From: Notoacmeibacter sp.
GTDB lineage: Bacteria; Pseudomonadota; Alphaproteobacteria; Rhizobiales; Rhizobiaceae
Assembly (NCBI GenBank): GCA_019912385.1
Contig: JAIOIW010000134.1
Coordinates: forward strand, 1 to 59,452
Reading direction: 5' to 3'
DNA length: 59,452 nucleotides
A model generated the notes under the pieces. The model searched no databases. It was not told where the DNA came from and saw only the letters and a program-made list of their open reading frames with translations. This document shows, piece after piece, positions 20,760-29,616 of the stretch (the stretch's first letter is position 1; every line of letters begins with the position of its first letter). The translations under genes and the position numbers were made by a program.

Positions 20760-21689
20760 TCAGCCCCAGCCTTCGAAGAAAGCCTCACCGGCGCGCTTGC
20801 GCACGTCTTCGCCAGCCCGCCGGCCCAGCGCTTCGGCTTCGCAGACCGGACCCGAATCGCTGACGCTGTGCGCGGTGACGCCATCAGGGGTCAGAATCAT
20901 GCCCTCGAAACGGATCGTGTCGCCGACGATGCGCGCAAGGCCGGCGATCGGTGTGCGGCAGGAACCGTCGAGCGCGGCAAGGAACGCCCTCTCGCACATC
21001 AGCGCGCAGCGGGTCGGTTCGTGGTTGATCGGCGCCAGCATGGCGTCGATGCGCGTGTCGCCCATCCGTGATTCGATGCAGATCGCGCCCTGGCCCGGCG
21101 CCGGGGGAAATGTCTCCACGCCCATGAGGTCGGTAATGACATCGGCCAGTCCGAGCCGCCTCAACCCGGCATTGGCCAGCAGCGTCGCATCGACCTGCCC
21201 CTCTTGAAGCTTGCGCAGGCGCGTCTGCACATTGCCGCGATACATCACCACGTTGATGTCGGGCCGCATGTGCCGGATCAGCGCCTGGCGCCTGAGCGAC
21301 GACGAACCGACGGTTGCGCCCTGCGGCAGGTCGTGGATCGTTTTCGCGGTCCGGCCGATGAATGCGTCGCGCGGATCTTCCCGTTCCAGAAAAGCGGAAA
21401 GATAGAGCCCGTCGGGCAGCACGGTCGGCATGTCCTTCGACGAATGCACCGCGATGTCGATGCGCCCGTCGAGCAGCGCCTCCTCGATTTCCTTCGTGAA
21501 CAGCCCCTTGCCGCCCGCCTCGCTGAGCGGCCGGTCCTGGATGCGGTCGCCGCTCGTCGAGATGACCACGATCTCGAAGTCCTGTTCCTCGAGGCCGTGT
21601 GCGGCCATCAGCAGCGCACGCGTCTCTCGGGCCTGGGCCAGCGCCAGTTCGCTGCCGCGCGTGCCGATTTTCAAAGGCTGTGTTTGCAT
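20760..21689 (-). CDS. hemC: Porphobilinogen deaminase
   Basis: Polymerises four porphobilinogens into hydroxymethylbilane. At 309 residues it has normal length. It begins with [12 protein letters not shown] and carries [11 protein letters not shown] and the conserved RRQALI arginines. The cofactor-binding cysteine lies in [11 protein letters not shown]. First gene of the minus-strand cluster hemC-hemD-Mic60-hemY-terB-GATase, divergent from tsaD. Confidence 0.97.
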   Translation of the reverse strand: MQTQPLKIGTRGSELALAQARETRALLMAAHGLEEQDFEIVVISTSGDRIQDRPLSEAGGKGLFTKEIEEALLDGRIDIAVHSSKDMPTVLPDGLYLSAFLEREDPRDAFIGRTAKTIHDLPQGATVGSSSLRRQALIRHMRPDINVVMYRGNVQTRLRKLQEGQVDATLLANAGLRRLGLADVITDLMGVETFPPAPGQGAICIESRMGDTRIDAMLAPINHEPTRCALMCERAFLAALDGSCRTPIAGLARIVGDTIRFEGMILTPDGVTAHSVSDSGPVCEAEALGRRAGEDVRKRAGEAFFEGWG

Positions 21690-21722
21690 TGAGGAATGTC
21701 CATGCTAGGCCGTCTTCACTAA

Positions 21723-21767
21723 GCAGGTTTCGGAAAAGTGTTCCACGGTTTTCCGGTAAAAGCCTGC
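21723..21767. repeat. Imperfect palindrome between hemC and tsaD
   Basis: GCAGGTTTCGGAAAA near the left end pairs with TTTTCCGG...AAGCCTGC near the right end. The sequence resembles short palindromic intergenic repeats common in rhizobia. It lies between divergent starts, where it could also affect expression. Confidence 0.5.
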
Positions 21768-21858
21768 GTCAGGTAAATGATCCAGGCAGACGATGCGTTG
21801 GCGAAGCCACGCAAGTTTGCTCAGGTCTGTCTAACGGGATAAGCGCGCTGCGGCAATC

Positions 21859-22968
21859 ATGGACCCATCCGTCGATCATCTGACTGTCCTCGGTATCGAG
21901 ACAAGCTGCGACGAAACCGCCGCAGCGATCGTTTCGTGGTCGGCTGAACGCGGCGCCGAGATCCGCTCCGACGTCGTGCTGAGCCAGATCGCCGATCACG
22001 CCGCCTTTGGCGGCGTCGTTCCGGAAATCGCCGCGCGTGCCCATGTCGAAGCGCTGGACGGCATCATTGCCGCCGCGTTGACGCAGGCGCAAACGGCGCT
22101 GGACGATGTCGACGCGGTTGCCGTCACCGCCGGACCGGGCCTGATCGGCGGCCTGATCGTCGGGCTGATGACGGCCAAGGCGATTGCCGCCGCCGCGCGC
22201 AAGCCGCTCATTCCCGTCAACCACCTCGAAGGCCACGCGCTGACGGCGCGGCTGACTGGCGACGCCAGGCAATTCCCCTATCTGCTGCTGCTGGTTTCGG
22301 GCGGCCACACCCAGGTCGTGCTGGTACGCGGCGTTAGCGATTATGTGCGCTGGGGGACGACCATCGACGACGCGCTCGGCGAGGCCTTCGACAAGACCGC
22401 CAAGCTGCTCGGCCTGCCGTATCCCGGCGGACCGAATGTCGAACGCGCGGCGGCCTTCGGCGATGCGGGCCGCTTTGCCTTTCCCCGGCCGCTTAAAGGC
22501 GAGACTCGGCCCGATTTCTCCTTTTCCGGCCTCAAGACGGCCGTCCGCCAGGCCGCGAGCGCTATAGCTCCGCTCGGCGACGGAGACATCGCCGACATCT
22601 GCGCCTCGTTCCAACGCGCCGTCGTGCTAACGCTTCAGGACCGCGTCGCGCTCAGCCTCGACCGGTTCCGGCGGGAATTCCCCGGTCTTGGCGATCCGGT
22701 CCTTGTCGTCGCCGGCGGCGTTGCCGCCAACGCCGCCATCCGCTCCATGTTGGAGCAGCTCTGCGCCGATCGCGGCTTCCGCTTCGCCGCCCCGCCGCTC
22801 AACCTGTGCACCGACAACGGCGCCATGATCGCCTGGGCCGGCATCGAACGTATCCGCGCCGGTATGGTTTCGGGGGATTCGATGCATTTCGAGCCCCGCG
22901 CGCGCTGGCCGCTCGACACCGCGGCCGCCCCGCGCATCGGCGCCGGCCGCAGGGGCATGAAGGCATGA
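21859..22968 (+). CDS. tsaD: tRNA N6-threonylcarbamoyladenosine transferase TsaD
   Basis: Catalytic subunit of the complex installing t6A37 on ANN-decoding tRNAs; essential and cytoplasmic. The 369-residue protein has [12 protein letters not shown] at the start, the metal-binding NHLEGHALT motif, and LLVSGGHTQ and [18 protein letters not shown] towards the end. It overlaps gpsA by four bases (ATGA), implying coupled translation. Confidence 0.97.
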   Translation: MDPSVDHLTVLGIETSCDETAAAIVSWSAERGAEIRSDVVLSQIADHAAFGGVVPEIAARAHVEALDGIIAAALTQAQTALDDVDAVAVTAGPGLIGGLIVGLMTAKAIAAAARKPLIPVNHLEGHALTARLTGDARQFPYLLLLVSGGHTQVVLVRGVSDYVRWGTTIDDALGEAFDKTAKLLGLPYPGGPNVERAAAFGDAGRFAFPRPLKGETRPDFSFSGLKTAVRQAASAIAPLGDGDIADICASFQRAVVLTLQDRVALSLDRFRREFPGLGDPVLVVAGGVAANAAIRSMLEQLCADRGFRFAAPPLNLCTDNGAMIAWAGIERIRAGMVSGDSMHFEPRARWPLDTAAAPRIGAGRRGMKA

Positions 22969-23954
22969 GCGGCAGAACGCGCATCGCGGTGATGGGCGGC
23001 GGCGCCTGGGGAACGGCGCTCGCGGCAACCATGGTCCGCGCTGGCCACGACACCGTGCTTTGGGCCCGCGACGCGGCCATTGTCGAAAGCCTCAACACCG
23101 CGCACACCAATCCGCGCTACCTCCCCGGTATCGCGCTTGAACCGGCGCTGGTTGCGACCGGTAACATCGATGAAGCCCTTTCGAACGCCACCTGCGTCCT
23201 GGCCGTTGTGCCGGCGCAATCGACGCACGCTCTGCTCGCTTCCCTGCACGGGCATGTCGGCGACGGCGTTCCCCTGGTGCTGTGCGCCAAGGGCATCGAG
23301 AACTCCACCGGTCGGTTGCTGTCGGAAATCGCGAAGGAACAGCTTCCCGCCAACCCGCCAGCCGCACTGTCGGGCCCAAGCTTCGCAACCGACGTCGCCC
23401 GCGGCCTGCCGACGGCGGTTACGGTGGCTGCGGCGAGCAATGAACTGGCGGCCCGCTTGACGGCTCTGCTCAGCGCGCCGGCCTTCCGCTGCTATTCCAC
23501 CACCGACATCACCGGCGTCGAGATCGGCGGCGCGCTGAAGAACGTGCTGGCGATCGCCGCCGGCGCGGTCATCGGCGCCGGGCTCGGAGCCAGCGCCCAG
23601 GCGGCGATCGTCACCCGCGGTTTCGTCGAGATACGCCGTATCGCGGCGGCCTACGGCGCCCGGCCGGAAACATTGATGGGTCTCTCCGGCCTCGGCGATC
23701 TCATTCTCACCTGCGGCTCCGCCCAGTCGCGCAATTTTTCCTACGGCCACGCGCTCGGCGCCGGCGAAAGCCTGGAAAACCGGCCGCTCGCCGAAGGCGT
23801 CGCGACGGCGGCGGTTGCAGCACGGATCGCCCGCAAGCGCGGTATAGAGGCGCCGATCGTCGACGCCGTTTCGTCGGTCCTCGACGGCCGGCTCACCATA
23901 CTTGACGCCGTCCGCGCGCTGCTGTCGCGGCCTTTGAAATCCGAAGACGTGTAG
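22965..23954 (+). CDS. gpsA: Glycerol-3-phosphate dehydrogenase [NAD(P)+]
   Basis: Makes sn-glycerol 3-phosphate from dihydroxyacetone phosphate for phospholipid synthesis. The 329-residue product has the nucleotide-binding [10 protein letters not shown], the [12 protein letters not shown] motif and the catalytic-lysine region [13 protein letters not shown]. The start is the ATG of the ATGA overlap with tsaD. Confidence 0.97.
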   Translation: MSGRTRIAVMGGGAWGTALAATMVRAGHDTVLWARDAAIVESLNTAHTNPRYLPGIALEPALVATGNIDEALSNATCVLAVVPAQSTHALLASLHGHVGDGVPLVLCAKGIENSTGRLLSEIAKEQLPANPPAALSGPSFATDVARGLPTAVTVAAASNELAARLTALLSAPAFRCYSTTDITGVEIGGALKNVLAIAAGAVIGAGLGASAQAAIVTRGFVEIRRIAAAYGARPETLMGLSGLGDLILTCGSAQSRNFSYGHALGAGESLENRPLAEGVATAAVAARIARKRGIEAPIVDAVSSVLDGRLTILDAVRALLSRPLKSEDV

Positions 23955-23974
23955 AAACGGGGGCAAGCGACGCA

Positions 23975-24400
23975 ATGAATTACTGGCTGTTCAAGTCGGA
24001 GCCGTTCAAATGGTCGTGGGATGACCAGAAGAGGAGAGGGGATGCCGGCGAGGAGTGGGACGGCATCCGCAACTACCAGGCGCGCAACAACATGCGGGCA
24101 ATGAAACTGGGCGACAAGGGATTCTTCTACCACTCCAACGAGGGGTTGGCGGTCGTCGGCATCGTCGAGGTCTGCAAGGAAATCCACCCCGATTCCACCA
24201 CCGACGACCCGCGCTGGGAATGCGTCGACATCCGCGCCGTCAAGGATATGCCCAAGCCTGTCAGCCTGAAGGACGTAAAGGCGAACCCGAAGCTCGCCGG
24301 CATGTCGCTGGTCACCTCCATGCGCCTGTCGGTGCAGCCGGTAACCGAAGCCGAGTGGCGCGAGGTCTGCCGCATGGGCGGACTGGACCCGGCGCCCTGA
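23975..24400 (+). CDS. EVE domain protein
   Basis: The 141-residue single-domain EVE protein begins MNYWLFKSEP, with WDGIRNYQARNNMR and GDKGFFYHS motifs typical of the family. EVE domains share the PUA fold and recognise modified bases in RNA or DNA. Stand-alone bacterial members commonly sit in housekeeping operons and are often annotated thymocyte nuclear protein 1-like. It follows gpsA by 20 bp and probably belongs to the tsaD operon, which also begins with a tRNA modification gene. Confidence 0.9.
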   Translation: MNYWLFKSEPFKWSWDDQKRRGDAGEEWDGIRNYQARNNMRAMKLGDKGFFYHSNEGLAVVGIVEVCKEIHPDSTTDDPRWECVDIRAVKDMPKPVSLKDVKANPKLAGMSLVTSMRLSVQPVTEAEWREVCRMGGLDPAP

Positions 24401-24413
24401 CGATGAGCGCCTG

Positions 24414-25121
24414 ATGGCCGGCCGCAGCCAACCGCTTGTGCCCGGCGAGATCCGGGAGTTCATCCTCGCCAACACGGCGCTGGCCGCCCTGCCGCACGTC
24501 CCCGAGATCCGCCTGCATCTCGCCGACGAGGCCTTCGACCTGTGGAAGCGTACCGAGGAGGAACTGGCTGCCATCGGCCTGCCGCCGCCGTTCTGGGCCT
24601 TTGCGTGGGCCGGTGGTCAGGGCCTCGCCCGCCATGTCCTCGACAATCCCGGCCTCGTGACGGGAAAGGCGGTGCTGGATTTCGCCTCCGGCTCCGGCCT
24701 TGTCGCCATTGCCGCGGCCAGGGCCGGCGCGGCACGCGTCATTGCCGCCGATATCGATCCGTTCTGCGCCGCGGCGATCGGCCTCAACGCCGAAGCCAAC
24801 GGTGTCGCCATCCCCTTCACGGGCGAGGATCTGGTCGGCCGGGATGCCGGTTGGGATGTCGTGCTTGCCGGCGATGTCTTCTACGACAGGCCCCTCGCCG
24901 ACCGGCTCCAGACCTGGTTCGCGCAACTGTCCGCCCGTGGCGCGCTCGTCCTCGTCGGCGATCCCGGCCGGTCCTACCTGCCGCGCGACATGCTCGTCGA
25001 ACTGGCGACCTATCAGGTTCCCGTGACCCGCGCTCTCGAGGACGCCGAAGTCAAACGCACCACGGTCTGGCAATTCATTGCGCCGGAACCGGCGAGGCCC
25101 GTGGATCCTGGGAGGAATTGA
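24414..25121 (+). CDS. SAM methyltransferase, ETF-beta lysine methyltransferase-like
   Basis: The 235-residue class I methyltransferase has AdoMet motif I VLDFASGSGL. Its PPFWAFAWAGGQGLARHVLD segment and AGDVFYD motif are typical of the COG3897/METTL20 group. Characterised members of that group, including a bacterial one, methylate lysines of the electron-transfer flavoprotein beta subunit. The substrate here is therefore inferred from family only. Its TGA overlaps the ATG of the next gene by one base. Confidence 0.75.
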   Translation: MAGRSQPLVPGEIREFILANTALAALPHVPEIRLHLADEAFDLWKRTEEELAAIGLPPPFWAFAWAGGQGLARHVLDNPGLVTGKAVLDFASGSGLVAIAAARAGAARVIAADIDPFCAAAIGLNAEANGVAIPFTGEDLVGRDAGWDVVLAGDVFYDRPLADRLQTWFAQLSARGALVLVGDPGRSYLPRDMLVELATYQVPVTRALEDAEVKRTTVWQFIAPEPARPVDPGRN

Positions 25122-25507
25122 TGAAGAACCCGTTCGGCAATCTGGTCGGCCTTGAGATCGACAGCGTCAAGGACGGCAGCGCCCGCGGCCGGATCGGCAT
25201 CGCGCAACACCATCTCAATCCGCACGGCATCGTGCATGGCGCCGTTCCCTATGCGCTGGCCGACACGGCCATGGGGGCGGCGGTCTATTCCTCGCTGGAG
25301 CCCGGGCAGATCTGCGCGACGATCGAGATCAAGATGAATTATTTCCGCGCCGTCACCATGCCGGGCCTGCTGGAATGTGAGGCGAGGGTCATTCACCGCG
25401 GCCGCACCACTGCCAATGTCGATGCCGACCTGATTGTCGGCGGCAGGCTCGTGGCGCGCGCCAACGGCACCTTCGCCATAATCGCCCCCAGGCCGGCGGA
25501 GGCGTGA
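25121..25507 (+). CDS. PaaI-type hotdog thioesterase
   Basis: The 128-residue single hotdog domain has HGIVHGAVPYALADTAMGAA, the core of PaaI/YbdB-like acyl-CoA thioesterases, and GGRLVARANGTFAI near the end. The strong GGGAGGAA site sits inside the end of the methyltransferase gene, which it overlaps by one base. Its last 70 bases and the following 22 are duplicated at 27559-27650, on the far side of the acetyltransferase/TPR gene. The coding sequence itself is intact. Confidence 0.88.
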   Translation: MKNPFGNLVGLEIDSVKDGSARGRIGIAQHHLNPHGIVHGAVPYALADTAMGAAVYSSLEPGQICATIEIKMNYFRAVTMPGLLECEARVIHRGRTTANVDADLIVGGRLVARANGTFAIIAPRPAEA

Positions 25508-25529
25508 GAAGGCGTGGATGGCGGTTGCC
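25438..25529 (+). repeat. 92-bp direct repeat, left copy
   Basis: Covers the last 23 codons plus stop of the thioesterase gene and 22 bases beyond. Matches 27559-27650 over all 92 positions except two (A/G and T/C). It bounds the inserted segment. Confidence 0.95.
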
Positions 25530-25739
25530 CGGCCCGCCAGCGTCACATGGCGGACCGCGTGCCGGCAACTTCCAGCGACGGGTTTCAAGACACGCGCAAC
25601 CTGCGACGGACCGGTCACGGGGGGCTCGCGGTTTCTGCGGCGAAGTGCAATCCGATGTCGGTGCCACCTTGACGCGAGGAAACAATAGGCGTTCAAATAC
25701 CCAATGAGGAGGTTTCTTGCGTAGCGGGTGTTGAGAGTA

Positions 25740-27488
25740 ATGCGTATCGATGTGATATCCAGCCGCAATGAACTGAATGGGCTGAGACAGAATTGGGATG
25801 ATCTCTACCGGGCTGACCCTGACGCCCAGTACTTCCTTTCTTGGCCATTTATTTCATCCTTTTTTCGCAAGTTCGAAGGCGAATGGTTCGTTCTGGCGGC
25901 CCGCCGGGGCTCGGAGCGATCACCTTATGTGGCGCTGATGCCGCTGCGGCTGGGGACCGCGATGAACAGCAAGGCCGGGTATTTCCACAACGAAATCCAC
26001 ATGGGCGGAGCCTATGTCGCGGACTACAACGGTGCAGTCTGCGCTCCGGAATTCGCGCAGGCGGCGATGTCGGCATTTGCCAAGCACCTGAGGAAAATGC
26101 ACTGGTCCAAGCTGCATCTCACAGGCCTCCGCATGTCTCATGGCAGGGAACGGGCATTCCTCGAGAACCTCGAGGACAGGCGGCTCACGGTGCGCAAAGA
26201 GAGCCAAGTGGTAGAACTGGACAATATCGACAACGGCAGGTGTCCGTCCGTCGAACTGCCCGAGACGTGGGATGCCTATCTCGAGCAGAAGGTCAGTTCG
26301 AATACACGCCAGAAATTGAAACGGCTGCTTCGCAAGGCCGAAGAGTCCGACCAGTTCCGTATCACATTGCCGGATTCTTCGACTGTAGAGCGCGATATAG
26401 GGATTCTGCTCGAGTTCTGGCGGATCAAATGGGGACCTCGCAAGGGTAACCGCGTTCCCGGTATCCTGCGAACGAACCGGCAAGTGCTACTGAACGCTTT
26501 CGCCGACGCCAGCTTGTTTCTTCCCGTTCTCTGGCATGGCGAGAAGCCGCTCGGTGCCTTGGCGATCTTTATGGATCCGGTCAAGAGGGCCTATTTGTTT
26601 TATATGGCCGGCCGTGACGAGGGTGTTGATATCTTGCCGCCGGGTACCGTATTGCACGCCTACAGCATTCGCCACGCCATCGAAAACGGTTTCCGCACCT
26701 ACGATTTCCTGCGGGGAAACGAGTCCTACAAATACTCCTTCGGAGCAACCGAGACCATTATCAAGAGCAGGACTGTGCGCACGCGTTCCGGCCGCAACCT
26801 GGGTGACAAGTTGGACCCCCGCTCTCTCTTGACCGTGTTCCGCCGGGCCAGTCGGTATCACAAAGCCTTCAATCTTGAGCGGGCCGAGAAGATCTATCGC
26901 CAAATCCTGGACACCGATCCGGCCCATGCCCCCGCCCTTTACGGGCTCGGCCAGTTGCAAGCCGACCTGGGGGACCACCACGCCGCGGCAAACACATTCG
27001 GGATGTTTACGAGAGTCGCGCCGGATCGGGCCAAGGGCTGGGTCCGGCTGGGAGATGCTCTCCAGGAACTGGGCCAGCACATGGAAGCGGTGACCGCGTA
27101 TGGCGAGGCAATCAAGCTCGATCCCCAATTGCTTGCTGCCCTGTACGGCATAGGCATGAGCTTGCTGAAACTCGGGGCGGTAAGTCGGGCGGTTTCCGCC
27201 TTTGGCGCGATTTTGCAGCGAAGCTCCGGCGATGCGAAGGACGATGCGACGCGCATCAAGGCCGCGCAACTGCTCGGGAAACTCAAGGAGCGTGCCGAGC
27301 CGCGCAATCCCGGTCTCCAGGCGAAGAAGTTCACCGCGCCATTGCTCGAAACATCGTCTGCCGTCGCCGACCGGCGGCATGGACGTGCTGGGGATCGCCT
27401 GACAACGTCACTCGCGCGGTCCGTTGCCACGATCGACAAGCCGCGCCTGCCCGGGGTCAATTTGCCACCGATACTCGGCAGGAATTGA
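25740..27488 (+). CDS. CelD/FemAB-like acetyltransferase fused to TPR repeats
   Basis: The 582-residue predicted cytoplasmic protein has two parts. The N-terminal half is a BioF2/CelD-like GNAT (Acetyltransf_6) domain, ending in the FLRGNESYKYSFGA motif seen in cellulose/exopolysaccharide-associated acetyltransferases. The C-terminal part (about residues 375-500) contains three TPR units, e.g. APALYGLGQLQADLGDHHAA. The substrate is unknown. It is the only gene in a segment bounded by a 92-bp direct duplication. The start is uncertain: ATG 25740 or GTG 25728, while a strong GAGGAGG at 25706-25712 is too far upstream for either. Codon third positions look less GC-rich than in neighbours, suggesting acquisition. 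Confidence 0.75.
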   Translation: MRIDVISSRNELNGLRQNWDDLYRADPDAQYFLSWPFISSFFRKFEGEWFVLAARRGSERSPYVALMPLRLGTAMNSKAGYFHNEIHMGGAYVADYNGAVCAPEFAQAAMSAFAKHLRKMHWSKLHLTGLRMSHGRERAFLENLEDRRLTVRKESQVVELDNIDNGRCPSVELPETWDAYLEQKVSSNTRQKLKRLLRKAEESDQFRITLPDSSTVERDIGILLEFWRIKWGPRKGNRVPGILRTNRQVLLNAFADASLFLPVLWHGEKPLGALAIFMDPVKRAYLFYMAGRDEGVDILPPGTVLHAYSIRHAIENGFRTYDFLRGNESYKYSFGATETIIKSRTVRTRSGRNLGDKLDPRSLLTVFRRASRYHKAFNLERAEKIYRQILDTDPAHAPALYGLGQLQADLGDHHAAANTFGMFTRVAPDRAKGWVRLGDALQELGQHMEAVTAYGEAIKLDPQLLAALYGIGMSLLKLGAVSRAVSAFGAILQRSSGDAKDDATRIKAAQLLGKLKERAEPRNPGLQAKKFTAPLLETSSAVADRRHGRAGDRLTTSLARSVATIDKPRLPGVNLPPILGRN

Positions 27489-27558
27489 AATCAGGCGCGA
27501 CGAGAATGCGGGGATGCCATGACCTTTACACGGGTATGGACCATGTCGCCGCGGTCGC

Positions 27559-27650
27559 CGGCGGCAGGCTCGTGGCGCGCGCCAACGGCACCTTCGCCAT
27601 GATCGCCCCCAGGCCGGCGGAGGCGTGAGAAGGCGCGGATGGCGGTTGCC
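27559..27650 (+). repeat. 92-bp direct repeat, right copy
   Basis: Second copy of the thioesterase 3' end and its downstream flank (compare 25438-25529; two mismatches). It includes the duplicated stop codon but no start, so it is a non-coding remnant. Confidence 0.95.
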
Positions 27651-27715
27651 TCGCGCACCGGCGCTGCTATCGTGGCCCGGTTTTGGCCAACCGGTCTGTG
27701 GAGGAGGGATACGCC

Positions 27716-28114
27716 ATGGAAGCCGTCAGCCCCAACTACGTCGCGATCGTCGTAGCCGCCGTTGCCGCCTTTGCCTTCGGCGCCGTCTATTACGGCACGC
27801 TCGGCAAGCCCTGGATGAAGGCGGCGCGCATCAAGCCCGAGGAAGCGAAGATGTCGCCTGTGCTGTTCATCACCAGTTTCGCAAGCGAACTCGTCATGGG
27901 CTGGGTGCTGGCGGGCGTCATCATGCATGCCGGCGGCATGACTGTGACCGGCGGAATCGTTTCCGGCTTCCTCGTCTGGCTCGGTTTCATCGCCACGACG
28001 CTGACCGTCAACCACCGCTACCAGTCCTTCGGATGGGACCTGACCGTGATCGACGGCGGCCACTGGCTCGGCGTCGCGCTCATAATGGGTGCGATCATCG
28101 GCTGGTGGGGGTAA
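27716..28114 (+). CDS. DUF1761 membrane protein
   Basis: The 132-residue integral membrane protein has about four hydrophobic segments; it begins with NYVAIVVAAVAAFAFGAVYY, and LGKPWMKAA follows. This is the DUF1761 pattern, and no function is known. GAGGAGGG nine bases before ATG 27716 fixes the start. It probably followed the thioesterase gene directly before the intervening segment arrived. Confidence 0.85.
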   Translation: MEAVSPNYVAIVVAAVAAFAFGAVYYGTLGKPWMKAARIKPEEAKMSPVLFITSFASELVMGWVLAGVIMHAGGMTVTGGIVSGFLVWLGFIATTLTVNHRYQSFGWDLTVIDGGHWLGVALIMGAIIGWWG

Positions 28115-28135
28115 GGAGCGTTCCGCGCAGCGAAG

Positions 28136-28159
28136 GAAAAGCCGACAATTTGGCTTTTC
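28136..28159 (+). terminator. Hairpin after the DUF1761 gene
   Basis: GAAAAGCC (28136-28143) pairs with GGCTTTTC (28152-28159) across an 8-nt loop. The T-run lies inside the stem's 3' arm. It is a plausible terminator for convergent units. Confidence 0.55.
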
Positions 28160-28203
28160 GAGCAACGAACGCCCGGAGCCATGGCGGAGGGCTGGTCCTG
28201 AGC

Positions 28204-28797
28204 CTAACCCAAAACCCTGATCTCCGTTCCCCGCCTCAGCAGTGGCAGCAGCCGGCGCATCACCGCCGGCTGGATCGCGATGCAGCCCTCCGTCGGCGAA
28301 AAATCCGGCCGCGCGAGATGGAAGAAGATCGCGCTGCCGCGATTGCGCCGCCGCGAGCGGATGTTCCAGTCGAGCACCAGGCAGATGTCGTAGAGCCGGT
28401 CGTCGCGCCACATCGCCTCGCAGCTCGCCGGACAGGGAAGGCGAACCGGGCGGTTGTAGTTGGCATCGTTCGGCGCGTCGCACCAGCCATCGCCCGCCCG
28501 CGTGATCCTGAGTGCGATGCCGCCCGACTTCCGCTTTTCACGGTCGCCGCGCAGGTAGCCGGAAAGGACCGCCATTGACGCAAGCGGCGTCGCCCCGTCG
28601 CCCTCGCGCTTTTGCGCGGAAATCCCGGACCGTCCGAGCGCGCAGGCAATGACGGTTCCCCCGGCATTGATGAGGCCCATGGTGCGGTCGCCAGGCGCGG
28701 TACGAACCGTGATGAGCCTCAGCCTTTTTCCCTTCTTCCGGCCAGATTCCTTCAATTCACCTTTTTTGGAGTAAAGTTGTGATGGGTTACAAATCAT
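28204..28797 (-). CDS. L,D-transpeptidase-like (YkuD) protein
   Basis: The 197-residue protein has the YkuD catalytic pattern late in the chain: a His in AIFFHLARPDF followed by SPTEGCIAI with the catalytic Cys. Such enzymes cross-link peptidoglycan or attach proteins to it. No signal peptide is visible, as in many short rhizobial homologues, so either export is unclear or the start is misplaced. ATG 28797 lacks a good ribosome-binding site, and an internal TTG behind AAAAGGTGAA is an alternative. Confidence 0.75.
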   Translation of the reverse strand: MICNPSQLYSKKGELKESGRKKGKRLRLITVRTAPGDRTMGLINAGGTVIACALGRSGISAQKREGDGATPLASMAVLSGYLRGDREKRKSGGIALRITRAGDGWCDAPNDANYNRPVRLPCPASCEAMWRDDRLYDICLVLDWNIRSRRRNRGSAIFFHLARPDFSPTEGCIAIQPAVMRRLLPLLRRGTEIRVLG

Positions 28798-28874
28798 GGT
28801 GATCTGGTTTCAAGCATGCCCGGCACCGGATAAGGAGTGCGGACCACGCGGTTCGACAACGAACGGAACAAGAC

Positions 28875-29558
28875 ATGACAGCACGGACAATCCTGATTGT
28901 CGATGACGACGACGACCTGCGTTCGACTCTGGTCGAGCAGCTTTCGCTGTACGAGGAGTTCCAGGTCCTGCAGGAGGCTTCGGCGACCAAGGGCGTGCAT
29001 GCAGCGCGCAATGCCATCATCGATCTCCTCATCATGGACGTGAACCTGCCCGACATGGATGGCCGGGAGGCGGTCAAGCTCCTGCGCAAGGGCGGGTTCA
29101 AGGCGCCGATCATCATGCTGACCGGGCAGGATACCGATTCCGACACCATTCTCGGGCTCGAAGCCGGTGCCAACGACTACGTCACCAAGCCGTTTCGTTT
29201 TGCCGTTCTGCTCGCCCGCATCCGCGCCCAGTTGCGCCAGCACGAGCACAGCGAGGACGCCACCTTCGCCGTCGGCCCTTACACCTTCAAGCCGAGCCAG
29301 AAGCTGCTGATCGACCAGCGCGGCGGCAAGACGCGGCTGACCGAGAAGGAAGCGGCCATCATCAAGTACCTCTATCGGGCGGACCAGAAAGTCGTCACGC
29401 GCGATGTCCTGCTCGAGGAGGTATGGGGCTACAACTCGGGCGTCACCACGCACACGCTGGAAACCCATGTCTACCGCTTGCGCCAGAAAATCGAGCGCGA
29501 CCCGTCCAATGCCGAAATACTTGTGACAGAAAGCGGTGGATACAAGCTGATTCCTTGA
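28875..29558 (+). CDS. cenR: OmpR-family response regulator, CenR/OtpR-like
   Basis: The 227-residue DNA-binding regulator has a receiver domain with acidic pocket DDDDD, phospho-Asp55 in MDVNLPDMDG and Lys105 in VTKPF. A winged-helix domain follows, with TTHTLETHVYRLRQKIE. It closely fits the CenR/OtpR regulators of Rhizobiales, which control envelope integrity and division genes. The orthology call comes from recalled family features and from the cyclic-nucleotide-binding gene downstream, as described in Brucella. No kinase is adjacent. Confidence 0.8.
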   Translation: MTARTILIVDDDDDLRSTLVEQLSLYEEFQVLQEASATKGVHAARNAIIDLLIMDVNLPDMDGREAVKLLRKGGFKAPIIMLTGQDTDSDTILGLEAGANDYVTKPFRFAVLLARIRAQLRQHEHSEDATFAVGPYTFKPSQKLLIDQRGGKTRLTEKEAAIIKYLYRADQKVVTRDVLLEEVWGYNSGVTTHTLETHVYRLRQKIERDPSNAEILVTESGGYKLIP

Positions 29559-29616
29559 CGGCGCCCCGCCCGCCAGCCACTTTCGTCGGGAAGTCCGGGC
29601 GGGAGACAGTTGCAGA

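Noticed and set aside
25438-27650. Direct repeats as the ends of an insertion sequence or composite transposon
   Set aside because: The repeats are gene-tail duplicates, not terminal inverted repeats, and there is no transposase, resolvase or integrase between them.
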